Part shown: piece after piece, positions 30,282-40,508 of the stretch | Layout of the letters: every line of letters starts with the position of its first letter | How positions within the stretch are numbered: the stretch's first letter is position 1 | Assembly: GCA_018660225.1 (NCBI GenBank) | Contig: JABJKT010000137.1 | Coordinates: 1 to 64,000 of the forward strand | From: Kordiimonadaceae bacterium | GTDB taxonomy: Bacteria; Pseudomonadota; Alphaproteobacteria; Sphingomonadales; Emcibacteraceae | Direction: 5' to 3' | Length of the DNA stretch: 64,000 nt | Translations under genes and position numbers: made by a program | Notes under the pieces: generated by a model | Databases searched by the model: none | Seen by the model: the letters and a program-made list of their open reading frames with translations, nothing else | Told to the model about the DNA's origin: nothing

Positions 30282-30305
30282 TTTATAAATAAAAAGAGAA
30301 TAGTT

Positions 30306-31472
30306 ATGTCATCTAAAAAACCTTCAATACACTGGATTGGTGCCGGACTTGCTTCTGGACCGGGACTTGTTTCACTTGCTAATAAATGGGGCGAAGCCAC
30401 CGTTTGGGATTTGGTGCTAAACCGTGCTAATGAATTAAGTAACTACGTTAATGAAGGCTCGACCCTTAATGTTCGCTCTCTTAATCTTGGTGATGAGGCA
30501 TCTCTTAGAAATTTCTCTGACGCTCTTAATATTGGCGACATCATCGTATCCATGTTACCGACGGCTTTTCATGTACAGGCGGCAAAAATTGCGCTCGCTG
30601 AACAGTGTCATATGGTTACGTCGAGCTATTTAAACGATGAAATGCTTGCTCTTAATGATGAAGCGGTCAGTAAAGGTCTTTCTATTGTTAATGAAGTGGG
30701 GCTTGATCCGGGCATTGATCATTTGCTTACTCATGTTCTTGTTAATGAAGCCCGTAACGCAGGAGTTCTAGGTCAAGGCAACGAAATTGAATTTGTTTCC
30801 TATTGCGGTGGTTTTCCGGCAGAGGAAACACCCTTTACCTATAAATTCAGTTGGACACCGCTTGGTGTTCTTTCAGCACTAACCAATCCGGCGCAACTTA
30901 TTAGTAACGGATCCGAAACAACTATTCCAACCGCATGGGAAAATGTTTCAAAACTTCCTGTCCACGGCGAAATGTTCGAAGCCTACGCCAACCGTAACAG
31001 CTTGCCGTTTATCGCGGAATATGGCCTTGACGGGGAAACTAATCTTAAAACTTTTGTGCGCGGTACTTTAAGAATGTCCGGCTGGAAAGAAGCGTGGAAG
31101 GATATCTTCAAGGTGCTTGAGAATATCACACCAGAAGATCTTAAGGCACTATCCGATAAATTAATGGCCGAACATTCATATGATGCCGGTGAAGAAGACC
31201 GCGTGCTTTTATATGTAGCCATTACCTCAAAATCTGAGGGCGGTGAAACATGGGAAAGCTCACTGACCGTTGACGCAAAAGGCAGCGGCTGGCAGTCCGC
31301 TATGGCCAATACGGTTTCTTACACCGTTGCCGAAGCCGTAAATGCATTAATGGCAGGCCGTTTAGCACTAGGCGTACAAGCAGCCCCGCATGATGTAACA
31401 GAAGCACGAACTTGGCTTAAAGGCCTTGAAGCAAACGGCATTGTCGTTAAAGCGGTCAATGTTGATCTTTAA
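30306..31472 (+). CDS. Saccharopine dehydrogenase/reductase family (LYS9-like)
   Basis: IHWIGAGLASGPGLVSLANKWGEATVWD; DIIVSMLPTAFHVQAAKIALAEQCHMVTSSYLNDEM; NEVGLDPGIDHLLTH; YCGGFPAEETPFTYKFSWTPLGVL. Confidence 0.87.
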   Translation: MSSKKPSIHWIGAGLASGPGLVSLANKWGEATVWDLVLNRANELSNYVNEGSTLNVRSLNLGDEASLRNFSDALNIGDIIVSMLPTAFHVQAAKIALAEQCHMVTSSYLNDEMLALNDEAVSKGLSIVNEVGLDPGIDHLLTHVLVNEARNAGVLGQGNEIEFVSYCGGFPAEETPFTYKFSWTPLGVLSALTNPAQLISNGSETTIPTAWENVSKLPVHGEMFEAYANRNSLPFIAEYGLDGETNLKTFVRGTLRMSGWKEAWKDIFKVLENITPEDLKALSDKLMAEHSYDAGEEDRVLLYVAITSKSEGGETWESSLTVDAKGSGWQSAMANTVSYTVAEAVNALMAGRLALGVQAAPHDVTEARTWLKGLEANGIVVKAVNVDL

Positions 31473-31491
31473 TATTACTCTTTAAACATCT

Positions 31492-32889
31492 TTATTCTAC
31501 CGCCTTGAGGACATCCCTTGTGAAAGCGACCACATCAAATCGGGCGACGGTGCTGTCATCATGTCCACGGCGGATAATGACTATATCCCGACTTGGAATG
31601 ACCATGATACGCTGGCCGCGGTTACCGTTTGCCATATACATATCTGCCGGAAGATCAGGGAATTTGCTGACCGGATATAACCACCACTGGGCGCCGTAAC
31701 CGGCTCCTCTTGAAGGCTCAACCTTTGCCGGTGTTGAAACATAGTCGCCCCAACCTTTTGGTAGAATACGTTCGCCCTGCCAAACACCGTCATTTAGGTA
31801 TAATATACCTAGACGGCCAAGATCGCGCGCCGTGGTCCAAACTTGCGATGACATAATGAAGTTGCCATCCCAGTCGGTTTCAAGCTTGGTATCAAGCATG
31901 CCTATTTTATAAAGAACTTCCTTAAAAGGGTATTCAAGATAAGTTTGACGGTCACCAATGGCCCCTCTTAGAGAGCGAACCGCGAGCATGGTGTCATTAT
32001 TAGCATATTTCCACCTTGTGCCGGGTTTTGCTTCCAGTGATAGACCTGTCGACCAGTCACTCATCAGCATGCCGCCGAAATAGACGTCATCAGTTCGGTT
32101 TCCTGCTCTGTTATGGTGAAGGCCACTTCCCATATTAAGTAGATTTTCAAGGGTGATTTTTCCGCGCGGGTCGCCGGGCCGCTTCCATTCAGCTATCTGA
32201 GCAGGGGCTTTTACATCAATAATGCCATCATCAACGGCGGCACCAATAACGGTTACTGCAATTGATTTAGCAACTGACCATGTACGGTGAGCGGTTTTGA
32301 TATTAAAACCGTCCCTATATTCTTCGCCGAGTATTTGATCAGGTGTAGTGACGATAACGGAAGTGGTATAGGTGCCATCGCCGTAAGTTTTACTGTCAAA
32401 GGCATTATGAATTATTTGATTGAGTTTTTGGTTTTTAAATTCGTCTACGTCATTGCCTATTGGCCATGGAGCTTTTGGCGCGATCGGTTTTTCAACATCA
32501 ATACGCGGCATATGTATTGCATCATCTAGGCTTGAGCCAATGGGCATTTGTACACAGCCCAGATGATCACGCCAGATAACAATGCGCGGTGGCATAGTAT
32601 CACTATAATTTGCCGTTACATATTTACCTTGCTCGTTTATAACGGCGTCAGGCAGTTCAGCCATCGCCGCGCGATATGCCGGATAAATGCCAGCAAGATC
32701 TTCGCGGATAATCTGTTCCTGCGATTTGCCACCGTTAAAGGTAGAGGAACAGGTAAAGGCCGCTTTATAACCAGCGACTTGCGCATTTAAATGGTTGTCG
32801 GTTATTGGATTCTGCGCAAGGGCAGAGCTCGAAGATAGCGCCAACAACAATGTCGTTGATTTTATAATTTTTTTCATGGTTTTTCCCAT
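31492..32889 (-). CDS. Secreted serine hydrolase (class C beta-lactamase-like)
   Basis: Signal peptide; HRTWSVAKSIAVTVIGAAVDDGIID (SxxK), KYANNDTMLAVR (YxN), GYGAQWWLYP. Confidence 0.88.
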   Translation of the reverse strand: MGKTMKKIIKSTTLLLALSSSSALAQNPITDNHLNAQVAGYKAAFTCSSTFNGGKSQEQIIREDLAGIYPAYRAAMAELPDAVINEQGKYVTANYSDTMPPRIVIWRDHLGCVQMPIGSSLDDAIHMPRIDVEKPIAPKAPWPIGNDVDEFKNQKLNQIIHNAFDSKTYGDGTYTTSVIVTTPDQILGEEYRDGFNIKTAHRTWSVAKSIAVTVIGAAVDDGIIDVKAPAQIAEWKRPGDPRGKITLENLLNMGSGLHHNRAGNRTDDVYFGGMLMSDWSTGLSLEAKPGTRWKYANNDTMLAVRSLRGAIGDRQTYLEYPFKEVLYKIGMLDTKLETDWDGNFIMSSQVWTTARDLGRLGILYLNDGVWQGERILPKGWGDYVSTPAKVEPSRGAGYGAQWWLYPVSKFPDLPADMYMANGNRGQRIMVIPSRDIVIIRRGHDDSTVARFDVVAFTRDVLKAVE

Positions 32890-35456
32890 TAATTTCTTGG
32901 TCTGTTAAAGGCTTTTGAAAAATAAAGACCGTTTAAGAACATTTTGTTTGATCCGTAAAAATAAGCCCGGAAGTTGGGATTATCAGCAAATAATATTACT
33001 GATCCCTGACCAACCCTTTCGGCTATAACATTTGCTTTTCCAGCAAGGCGCGCTTGATTATCAGCCGATGCAAAGCCGGAGGCGAGTGCATTTTCAGGAA
33101 TGCCGACCACCGTTGCATAAGGATTTTTCGGTGGCTCGAAAGCGATCAGTGTATCGCGGTGGGTATAAACTTCGCGGCTCGTATAGCCAAAACCGATAGG
33201 ATGAGAGTTATCAAGATCACCGCGCATGATCGCGCCGCCGATGATGTTTTCCACTTCATTGGGAATTTTATCGGCGTAGTCTTCGCGTTCTAACGGGTAT
33301 TCTTCCTTTTCATCCTTGATATCGAGCAGTATTTCACCGGCCCATTTTGCCCCCTGACGGTGAGCAATGACCGTGCCGCCGGCCCGAACCCAGCGCGACA
33401 TTTTCCGCTTTAAAGCTTCGTCACTTGCGTTATAGGTTCCACCGACAAAAATGATATGGGTGTAATCTGATATATCCAGCCCGGCCAGTTTATGTTTGTC
33501 ATAAAGCGTTACCGGGATATTCATGCGGTAATCAAGTAGATGCCATACTTCACCGGCATCATAAGCGCGGGTATCTTCACCAACCATCAGCAGAATTTTT
33601 GGTTTTTCGATCACTTTGAAATTATTACTGCCAAGATCCATGCCAGCGGTCGGGGTGCGTCCGCTACCGACAGAATGAATTTTAATGCCGTCTTCGGTGG
33701 CTATGGTCTCCAAAATCTTAGTAAGATCGCCGTGGGCAATACCGCCCTGCCAGCCAACCGGCAACATAATGCTGCCTGGGGCCATTTCAACTTTTCCTTC
33801 AGCGGTGCTTATGCTAAACGGCATGGTGGCGACTTTTGGCTTAAGACCAGCTTGTAGTAGGCGATTTAAAGCGCGCGGCGCGTAATATTCGTTCCATTCA
33901 AAAAGATAAGCGACCGTTGCTTTTTCAGGTGCTGTTTCCGTGCTAAATTCCGGCATGACGATATCACCAGAACTAGCAACTTCGCGTGAGCTTACCTGTG
34001 AATAATCCATGCCGAAAGTAAGCGGCATCGTAAAGCCCGACACATCATAAAATGTGTTGTTATCAAAGGTGGTTATTTTTTCAAATATGCCTTTAATCAA
34101 TGTGTATTGCCGCTGACTGGTTTTAACCAGATAACTGTCACCCGCTAGATAGGTTTTACCGTCAACGGTCACATCTTGGTCAATGATATTCACTTCAATT
34201 TTATGGCGGTCTAACATTTTACGGAAATGATAACTGCGTGCTTTATCCTTGGGGGACGAGAATATATAGCCCTTAACATCATCATCCGCTGCAATATCCA
34301 GGGCATTTTGATAAAATCTTTTCTGATAATCAAGCAGGCGTGGGCGTAGCTCTAACCCAGCGCGGACAATTGAAAGGCTCATATTAAGATAAGTTCTAAT
34401 ATTATCACGAAAAGATAGAACGCCGTGAACCGTATCAACTTCACCAAGGGATCTGGCTTGCTCAAACAGCAGTCCGATACCGGCATTTAAATGGGGGTAG
34501 GTGGCCCCTTTGCCGATATAAAAATTATCGTAACCTTCTTCGCTGAAATAAAGTCTTGCTTCGCTGTCCATAAAATCACGTGGGCGGTCTGTCACTTCTT
34601 CAAGTAACTGCATACTTTCATCGGGAATATAAGGATAGCTGCGGTCTGGCGCACCCGGCGGGATATAAAAGGTGCTGTTGGTGCCCATTTCATGATGATC
34701 AACACTGACATTAGGTTTCCATTCATGGAATTTTCTGACCCAACCCTGCGGTCCTGGATGTTGTTGCAGTAACCACTGACGGTTTAGATCAAACCAGTAA
34801 TGGTTGGTCCGTCCGCCAGGCCAAAATGTATTATGATTGCGGCCGTTAGGATCGGTAATTGAAACCTGTGAGCTGTGCATGGTGTTCCATGCGGATTGGC
34901 GGCTATTACCGTCCGGATTGAAAATAGCAATAAGCAAAATGACACTGTTTTTAAGGGTTTCATCCATATAATCGCTCTGGGCAGCGGCAAGGTAATAAGC
35001 AACCGCCATTGAGCTATCGGTGGAGCTTACTTCCGCACCGTGGACGCCGTAATTAAGCCAGGTAACAACCGGCATATCATCAGATGGTTGCTGGTTGGAA
35101 TTAGGGTCGCTGAGCGCCACATGAGCCGCTTTAATATCATCAATGCGGGCCATGTTTTCAGGCGAAGATATGGTCAGCATTAAAATGTCGCGACCCTCAT
35201 GGGTTTTAGCGATGGTTTCAACCTTAACCCGGTCGGATTTTTCGGCAACTGTGCGCATATATTTTAGAAGCAAATCATGACGAGCGACCCGGTGCCCTAA
35301 GGGATGGCCAATGATCTCTTCCGGTTTTGGGATGTCAGTATTATAAGTAACATTATCAGGATAGAAGCTTCTTCCTCTAACATCTTGAGCATAGCTCAAA
35401 GAAGTGGTTACTATAAGAATTGCACAAGCAATAACCAGATTGATCATTTTCATCAT
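32889..35456 (-). CDS. Secreted M14 zinc carboxypeptidase family protein
   Basis: Signal peptide; NYGVHGAEVSSTDSSMAVAYYLA (HxxE); FNPDGNSRQ; DLNRQW; VDHHEMGTNSTFYIPPG. Confidence 0.88.
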   Translation of the reverse strand: MMKMINLVIACAILIVTTSLSYAQDVRGRSFYPDNVTYNTDIPKPEEIIGHPLGHRVARHDLLLKYMRTVAEKSDRVKVETIAKTHEGRDILMLTISSPENMARIDDIKAAHVALSDPNSNQQPSDDMPVVTWLNYGVHGAEVSSTDSSMAVAYYLAAAQSDYMDETLKNSVILLIAIFNPDGNSRQSAWNTMHSSQVSITDPNGRNHNTFWPGGRTNHYWFDLNRQWLLQQHPGPQGWVRKFHEWKPNVSVDHHEMGTNSTFYIPPGAPDRSYPYIPDESMQLLEEVTDRPRDFMDSEARLYFSEEGYDNFYIGKGATYPHLNAGIGLLFEQARSLGEVDTVHGVLSFRDNIRTYLNMSLSIVRAGLELRPRLLDYQKRFYQNALDIAADDDVKGYIFSSPKDKARSYHFRKMLDRHKIEVNIIDQDVTVDGKTYLAGDSYLVKTSQRQYTLIKGIFEKITTFDNNTFYDVSGFTMPLTFGMDYSQVSSREVASSGDIVMPEFSTETAPEKATVAYLFEWNEYYAPRALNRLLQAGLKPKVATMPFSISTAEGKVEMAPGSIMLPVGWQGGIAHGDLTKILETIATEDGIKIHSVGSGRTPTAGMDLGSNNFKVIEKPKILLMVGEDTRAYDAGEVWHLLDYRMNIPVTLYDKHKLAGLDISDYTHIIFVGGTYNASDEALKRKMSRWVRAGGTVIAHRQGAKWAGEILLDIKDEKEEYPLEREDYADKIPNEVENIIGGAIMRGDLDNSHPIGFGYTSREVYTHRDTLIAFEPPKNPYATVVGIPENALASGFASADNQARLAGKANVIAERVGQGSVILFADNPNFRAYFYGSNKMFLNGLYFSKAFNRPRN

Positions 35457-35614
35457 ATTTTCCCTCTATTTTGCCGTTGTTATTTAAATCCTATTGAAAA
35501 CTATATCATCACGCAAGAGAGGTGATGTTTTTTATTGTTCTTATTTCGCTTCACAATCGAAAAATTATAAAATACTATCCCATTTTGGATATTTAAAATG
35601 AGAATAAAAACACT

Positions 35615-36598
35615 ATGAGTGAGAAACAATTACCGGAATTTAAAGACGTTCTTTCTGCGGCTGATCAAATTGAGGGTTATGCGGCAAAGACACCATTTTT
35701 AAAAGCCTATGACTTATCAGAAAAATTATCGGCGGAAATTTATATAAAGCCTGAATGTTTGCAGCGGGTTGGTGCTTTTAAGTTCCGCGGTGCTTTTAAC
35801 CGTCTTAGCCGCCTTACGGATGCTGAGCGAAAACGCGGCGTTGTTGCTTATTCATCTGGCAATCATGCGCAAGGCGTAGCGGCATCCGCACAGATACTAG
35901 GTATGGATGCGGTAATTGTTATGCCGGAAGATAGTCCAAAAATGAAACTGCAAAATACCAAGGATTACGGCGCAGAGGTTATAACCTATGACCGTGAAAA
36001 CGAAAGCCGTGAGGAAATAGCCGATCAAATATCAGAAGAGCGCGGCTGCATCGTTGTGCCGTCGTTTGAAGATTTTTATATTATTTCCGGACAGGGCACC
36101 GCAGGACTTGAAGCGGTAAAACAAGCTGAAGATATGGGCGTAAAGCTTGATATATTCATGACGCCGGTTGGCGGTGGTGGCCTTATTTCAGGCTGTTCGC
36201 TAGCGGTAAAGGGACTTAGCCCTGATACTGAAATATATGGTGTTGAGCCGGAAGAGTTTAATGACGTACAGCGTTCACTGGAAAGCGGAAAAATTGAAAG
36301 TAACGCGCGGGCGGGCGGCTCCATTTGTGATGCAATCCTAACGGTTCATCCGGAACCGATGACCTATAAAATAATGAGTGATAATCTTGTCGGCGTACTC
36401 ACAGTCAGTGATGCTGAAGTGTTGGTCGCTATGAAATATGCATGGGAAAAACTGAAACTGGTTGTTGAACCGGGCGCATGTGTTGCTCTTGCTGCCGTGC
36501 TTCACGGTAAAATAGATGTTGCGGGCAAAAAAGTATGCATTGTCCTTAGCGGTGGTAATGTGGACGAAGAAACATTTAAGAAAGCACTTGATACATAA
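35615..36598 (+). CDS. PLP-dependent threonine/serine dehydratase (IlvA/serine racemase-like)
   Basis: KPECLQRVGAFKFRGAFNRLS, YSSGNHAQGVAASAQILGMDAVIVMPEDSPKMK, PVGGGGLISG. Confidence 0.9.
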   Translation: MSEKQLPEFKDVLSAADQIEGYAAKTPFLKAYDLSEKLSAEIYIKPECLQRVGAFKFRGAFNRLSRLTDAERKRGVVAYSSGNHAQGVAASAQILGMDAVIVMPEDSPKMKLQNTKDYGAEVITYDRENESREEIADQISEERGCIVVPSFEDFYIISGQGTAGLEAVKQAEDMGVKLDIFMTPVGGGGLISGCSLAVKGLSPDTEIYGVEPEEFNDVQRSLESGKIESNARAGGSICDAILTVHPEPMTYKIMSDNLVGVLTVSDAEVLVAMKYAWEKLKLVVEPGACVALAAVLHGKIDVAGKKVCIVLSGGNVDEETFKKALDT

Positions 36599-37158
36599 TG
36601 GTAATTGAAATTGGTAGAATGGCGAATGGTGGCGGGATGCTCTATCCTTACCAAGGCATATGGCCCGAAATTGCTGAGAATTGTTTTATTGCTCCTGGTG
36701 CACGCATTGTCGGCGATGTTAAAATCGGTGCTGGTAGTAGCATTTGGTTTAACTGCGTGCTGCGCGGTGATGTGGGGGTCATCAGAATAGGCGAGCGCAC
36801 CGTTATTCAGGATGGTAGTGTTGTTCATGTGGATAGCGGGGGTTTTGATACTATTATCGGAAGTGACGTGCTGATCGGTCATATGGCCTTGGTGCACGGT
36901 ACAACCATTGAAAATGATGGCTTTGTCGGAATGGACGCCACAACAATGGACGGATCTATTATAAAACAAAAAGGTATGCTTGCGGCTGGCTCACTCCTTA
37001 GCCCCGGCAAAATAGTCGGCGAAGGCGAAATGTGGATGGGTCGCCCTGCTAAATATAATCGTGATCTGGATGAAAGCGCCTATAAAGCTTTAGCCAAGGG
37101 CGCAAAAAAATACGTTGTTACCGCTGACACATATTTAAAAGAATATAAAGATCTATAA
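36598..37158 (+). CDS. Gamma-carbonic anhydrase family protein (left-handed beta-helix)
   Basis: AENCFIAPGARIVGDVKIGAGSSIWFNCVLRGDVGVIRIGERTVIQDGSVVHVD; IGHMALVHG. Confidence 0.9.
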   Translation: MVIEIGRMANGGGMLYPYQGIWPEIAENCFIAPGARIVGDVKIGAGSSIWFNCVLRGDVGVIRIGERTVIQDGSVVHVDSGGFDTIIGSDVLIGHMALVHGTTIENDGFVGMDATTMDGSIIKQKGMLAAGSLLSPGKIVGEGEMWMGRPAKYNRDLDESAYKALAKGAKKYVVTADTYLKEYKDL

Positions 37159-37172
37159 GAGGAATAATTACG

Positions 37173-37547
37173 ATGAATGAACCTACTTCCTTATTTGAGC
37201 GTTTTTTTTGGTGGCTACCCTTTGGCAGCGTACCGGAGGTGTCCTCGGAAAGCTTAGCAAACAATATAATGGATGCTAAGCTTGCCCCGCAGATCCTTGA
37301 TGTAAGAAGCCCCGGTGAATGGAAGGGTGGGCATATCCCAGGAGCGATCAATGTACCTATTGGGGAACTAAAGGGGAGATTATCATCGCTTGCACTTGAT
37401 AAAGAAAAGCCAGTGGTGGCAATATGCCTTCACGCGCGAAGAAGCATTCCGGCAGTACGTCTTCTTAAGGCTAAAGGGTATCAAAATGTTACCCAGCTTG
37501 AGGGAGGAATGACAGCCTGGCGTTCTCTGAGTTTGATTGAAGAATAG
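37173..37547 (+). CDS. Rhodanese-like domain protein
   Basis: QILDVRSPGEWKGGHIPGAINVPIGELKGRL...VAICLHARRSIPAVRLLKAKGYQNVTQLEGGMTAW. Confidence 0.92.
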   Translation: MNEPTSLFERFFWWLPFGSVPEVSSESLANNIMDAKLAPQILDVRSPGEWKGGHIPGAINVPIGELKGRLSSLALDKEKPVVAICLHARRSIPAVRLLKAKGYQNVTQLEGGMTAWRSLSLIEE

Positions 37548-37635
37548 GTTTTAAGCAGATTTCTCATTGCTTTAAGAAACAATCTCTTTAAAATCAGCAA
37601 AAATAAAATATACAAAATATATTTGGGAGTGATGA

Positions 37636-39045
37636 ATGGAAGCCACGTTAGCGGGCTTAGCAAGCCAACTGTACGGTATAGTCTGGGATGTGATAATGCC
37701 GGTCCTATTGCTAGGAACAGGTGTTTACTTAACTATTGGTCTTAGATTTATGCCGATCAGGCGCTTAAAGGCAGGTTTTTCAAGCCTTTTTAGTAAAAAA
37801 TCAACCACTCACACCGAAGCCCACGATGGCATTACCCCCATGCAATCGCTTATGACGGCATTATCAGGCACCATTGGGGCGGGTAATATCATCGGTGTGG
37901 CATCGGCAATATTAATTGGCGGGCCGGGGGCTATATTCTGGATGTGGATGACAGCCCTTTGCGGTATGGCGACAAAATATGCTGAAGCGCTGATGGCCAT
38001 TAAATATCGCACCCGTGGTGAAGATGGCCTTCTTATCGGTGGGCCCATGTATTATATTAAAATTGGCCTTGCCAAAAAATGGCTTTTTCTTGGAACTTCT
38101 TATGCCGGGATGATGGTTATTGCCGGTTTTGCCACAGGTCATATGATACAGGCGAATGCCATTTCCGTGGTTATGGAAGAAAATTTTGGTGTCGATAATA
38201 TCTACACCGCCGTTATTCTTTCAGTACTGGTATTTTCCGTTATTATTGGGGGGCTTAATTCGATTGCGAAAATGGCGGAGATTACTGTACCGACTATGAG
38301 CATTTTATATCTCGTATGTGGTGCGATCATCTTGTTTTTAAATGCGGATGCCATACCGACTGCATTTGGACTGATTTTTGATGGTGCCTTTAACGGCACG
38401 GCCGCCGTTGGTGGCTTTTCCGGGGCCCTCATTGCCGCTGCTATCGCGCAAGGGGTTTCAAGAGGTCTTTATTCAAATGAAGCCGGCACAGGAAGTGCGG
38501 CGATTGCCCATGCTTCATCAGAAACCCAGGACCCTATTCAGCAAGGCGAAATTGCCATGCTTGGGACAGTCATTGATACTTTAATTATCTGTACCTTTAC
38601 TGCACTGATTATTTTAACGGTGCAAATTGATATTGGTGGTGTTGTTCAAAGCACCTGGATGTTCGGAGAAGAAACTTATTCGGGTGCCGTTCTTACCTCG
38701 CAGGCCTTTGCAGAGGGACTCCCCGGTGGTGGCTATGTAGTGATCATTGGTCAACTTGTCTTTTCATTCACAACGATTATCGCCTGGAGCCTTTATGTGG
38801 AAAGGGCTGGGGTCTTTTTAAGCAGTGAAAAATATAAAATGATCTTTAGAGTGCTCAGTATCGTTTTTGTTTTTGCGGGCTGTATTGGAAGTTTTTCAAC
38901 AATTTGGGCATTTGGTCTTGCGACGCTCGGTATATTGGCCGCGCCAAATCTGATTGCGCTACTAATTAAAAGCAAAGAAATATTTGCCATGACCCGTGAG
39001 GCTCACGAAGCAAGACAAAATATTGAAAATCAAAACGCAGAATAA
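37636..39045 (+). CDS. Sodium:alanine/glycine symporter (AGCS family)
   Basis: GTGVYLTIGLRFMPIRRL; ALSGTIGAGNIIGVASAI; YSNEAGTGSAAIAHASSETQDPIQQGEIAMLGTVIDT. Confidence 0.93.
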   Translation: MEATLAGLASQLYGIVWDVIMPVLLLGTGVYLTIGLRFMPIRRLKAGFSSLFSKKSTTHTEAHDGITPMQSLMTALSGTIGAGNIIGVASAILIGGPGAIFWMWMTALCGMATKYAEALMAIKYRTRGEDGLLIGGPMYYIKIGLAKKWLFLGTSYAGMMVIAGFATGHMIQANAISVVMEENFGVDNIYTAVILSVLVFSVIIGGLNSIAKMAEITVPTMSILYLVCGAIILFLNADAIPTAFGLIFDGAFNGTAAVGGFSGALIAAAIAQGVSRGLYSNEAGTGSAAIAHASSETQDPIQQGEIAMLGTVIDTLIICTFTALIILTVQIDIGGVVQSTWMFGEETYSGAVLTSQAFAEGLPGGGYVVIIGQLVFSFTTIIAWSLYVERAGVFLSSEKYKMIFRVLSIVFVFAGCIGSFSTIWAFGLATLGILAAPNLIALLIKSKEIFAMTREAHEARQNIENQNAE

Positions 39046-39068
39046 GTAAATAATAAGGGTAAAATAAC

Positions 39069-40427
39069 ATGTCAGACACTATTAATCATGGAATGACCTC
39101 TCACTGGAAGTCGCAGCGGGGCTTCCTGTTTGCCGCTGTGGGCGGTGCTGTGGGACTTGGTAATATATGGCGTTTCCCCTTTGAGGCCGGTCAAAATGGT
39201 GGCTCGGCTTTTGTTCTGCTTTATTTTTGTTTTGTGGTCATTATTGGTTTTCCGCTTCTAAGCGCTGAAACCATGCTTGGCCGGTTAAGCAGGCAAGGTG
39301 TCGTGACAGGTTTTGGTCATATTGCAAAATTGGGTGGTTTTAGCCAAAACTGGAAATATATTGGCTGGTTTATTGCCGCTTCCGCCTTTATTTTATGTTC
39401 ATATTATAGTGTGATCGCCGGCACCACGGCGGCCTATGCGCTCGAAGGTCTGCAGGGAAATTTTGCCGGTATTACGCCTGATCAATCTGTTGCGCTTTAT
39501 GCGCAGTACGGCGCAAGTCCACTAAAACTTTCTTTCTGGCACGGGCTTTTTATGATTGGATGTGCTGTGGTGCTCTCTAAACAACTCAATGACGGAATTG
39601 AAAAATTGACGTCGATTGCTATGCCACTGTTTTTTATTCTGCTCTTCTGCCTGATCATTATGGCCGCAGTTATTGGTGATTTTGCCGCTGGTGCGGCGTT
39701 TTTATTCAAACCTGATTTTTCAAAAATTACTCTTGAGCTCGCCGCCGCCGCCATGGGTCATGCGTTCTTTTCTATTGGTGTTGCGCTTGGTATTATGTTT
39801 ACTTTTGGTGCTTATCTGCCAGATGAAATATCCATTACTAAATCGGCTTTTATTGTTTGTATCACCGATACCTTGGTCGCGGTAACGGCTGGCCTTTGTA
39901 TTTTTCCGGTTGTTTTTGCTTTTGATATGGCACCCGACGCTGGACCGGCACTGGTGTTTAACACTATGACCGTGGCCTTTGGACAGCTGGAATATGGTGG
40001 GCTCGTTGCTATGGCGTTTTTCTCGCTATTGGCCATTGCCGGCTTTACAACATTGCTCGCCCTAATGGAACCTATAGTGAGTTATCTTAATAAATTTTAT
40101 GATATAAGCCGTAAAAAATCAGCAATGATAGTAAGTTCATCGGTTTTTGTTGCCGGGTTGCTCGCGGTTTTTTCAACAAATATCCTCGCCTCCGTTAAAA
40201 TTTTCGACATGAATTTTATGGATCTGTTTGACTGGTGGATTAACCGGATAGGTCTGCCGGTTGGCGGCATACTGATTGCCGTATTTGTTGGGTGGGTTGT
40301 TAAAAAAGAACTTGTTATCGAAGCATTTGGTGCTAATGAAATGGCGGTTAATCTGGTTTATTTCCTCATTCGCTATGTTTGCCCGATTGCGACACTTATC
40401 ATTTTGGTTACACCGTTCCTGCAATAA
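39069..40427 (+). CDS. Sodium-dependent transporter (NSS/SNF family)
   Basis: WKSQRGFLFAAVGGAVGLGNIWRFPFEAGQNGGSAFVLLYF. Confidence 0.94.
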   Translation: MSDTINHGMTSHWKSQRGFLFAAVGGAVGLGNIWRFPFEAGQNGGSAFVLLYFCFVVIIGFPLLSAETMLGRLSRQGVVTGFGHIAKLGGFSQNWKYIGWFIAASAFILCSYYSVIAGTTAAYALEGLQGNFAGITPDQSVALYAQYGASPLKLSFWHGLFMIGCAVVLSKQLNDGIEKLTSIAMPLFFILLFCLIIMAAVIGDFAAGAAFLFKPDFSKITLELAAAAMGHAFFSIGVALGIMFTFGAYLPDEISITKSAFIVCITDTLVAVTAGLCIFPVVFAFDMAPDAGPALVFNTMTVAFGQLEYGGLVAMAFFSLLAIAGFTTLLALMEPIVSYLNKFYDISRKKSAMIVSSSVFVAGLLAVFSTNILASVKIFDMNFMDLFDWWINRIGLPVGGILIAVFVGWVVKKELVIEAFGANEMAVNLVYFLIRYVCPIATLIILVTPFLQ

Positions 40428-40508
40428 AGAGTATTTTTTTACAGATAGCCGTTCCCTGAGCGGGATTTTGCTGTTATTAGAGGCCGGAAAATATGTTATC
40501 ATGCCCTT

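Noticed and set aside
35507-35533. CATCAC...GTGATG stem followed by TTTTTT upstream of the Thr/Ser dehydratase
   Set aside because: Sits in a divergent promoter region where a terminator is not expected; stem only 6 bp with a 9-nt loop, so left as unproven.
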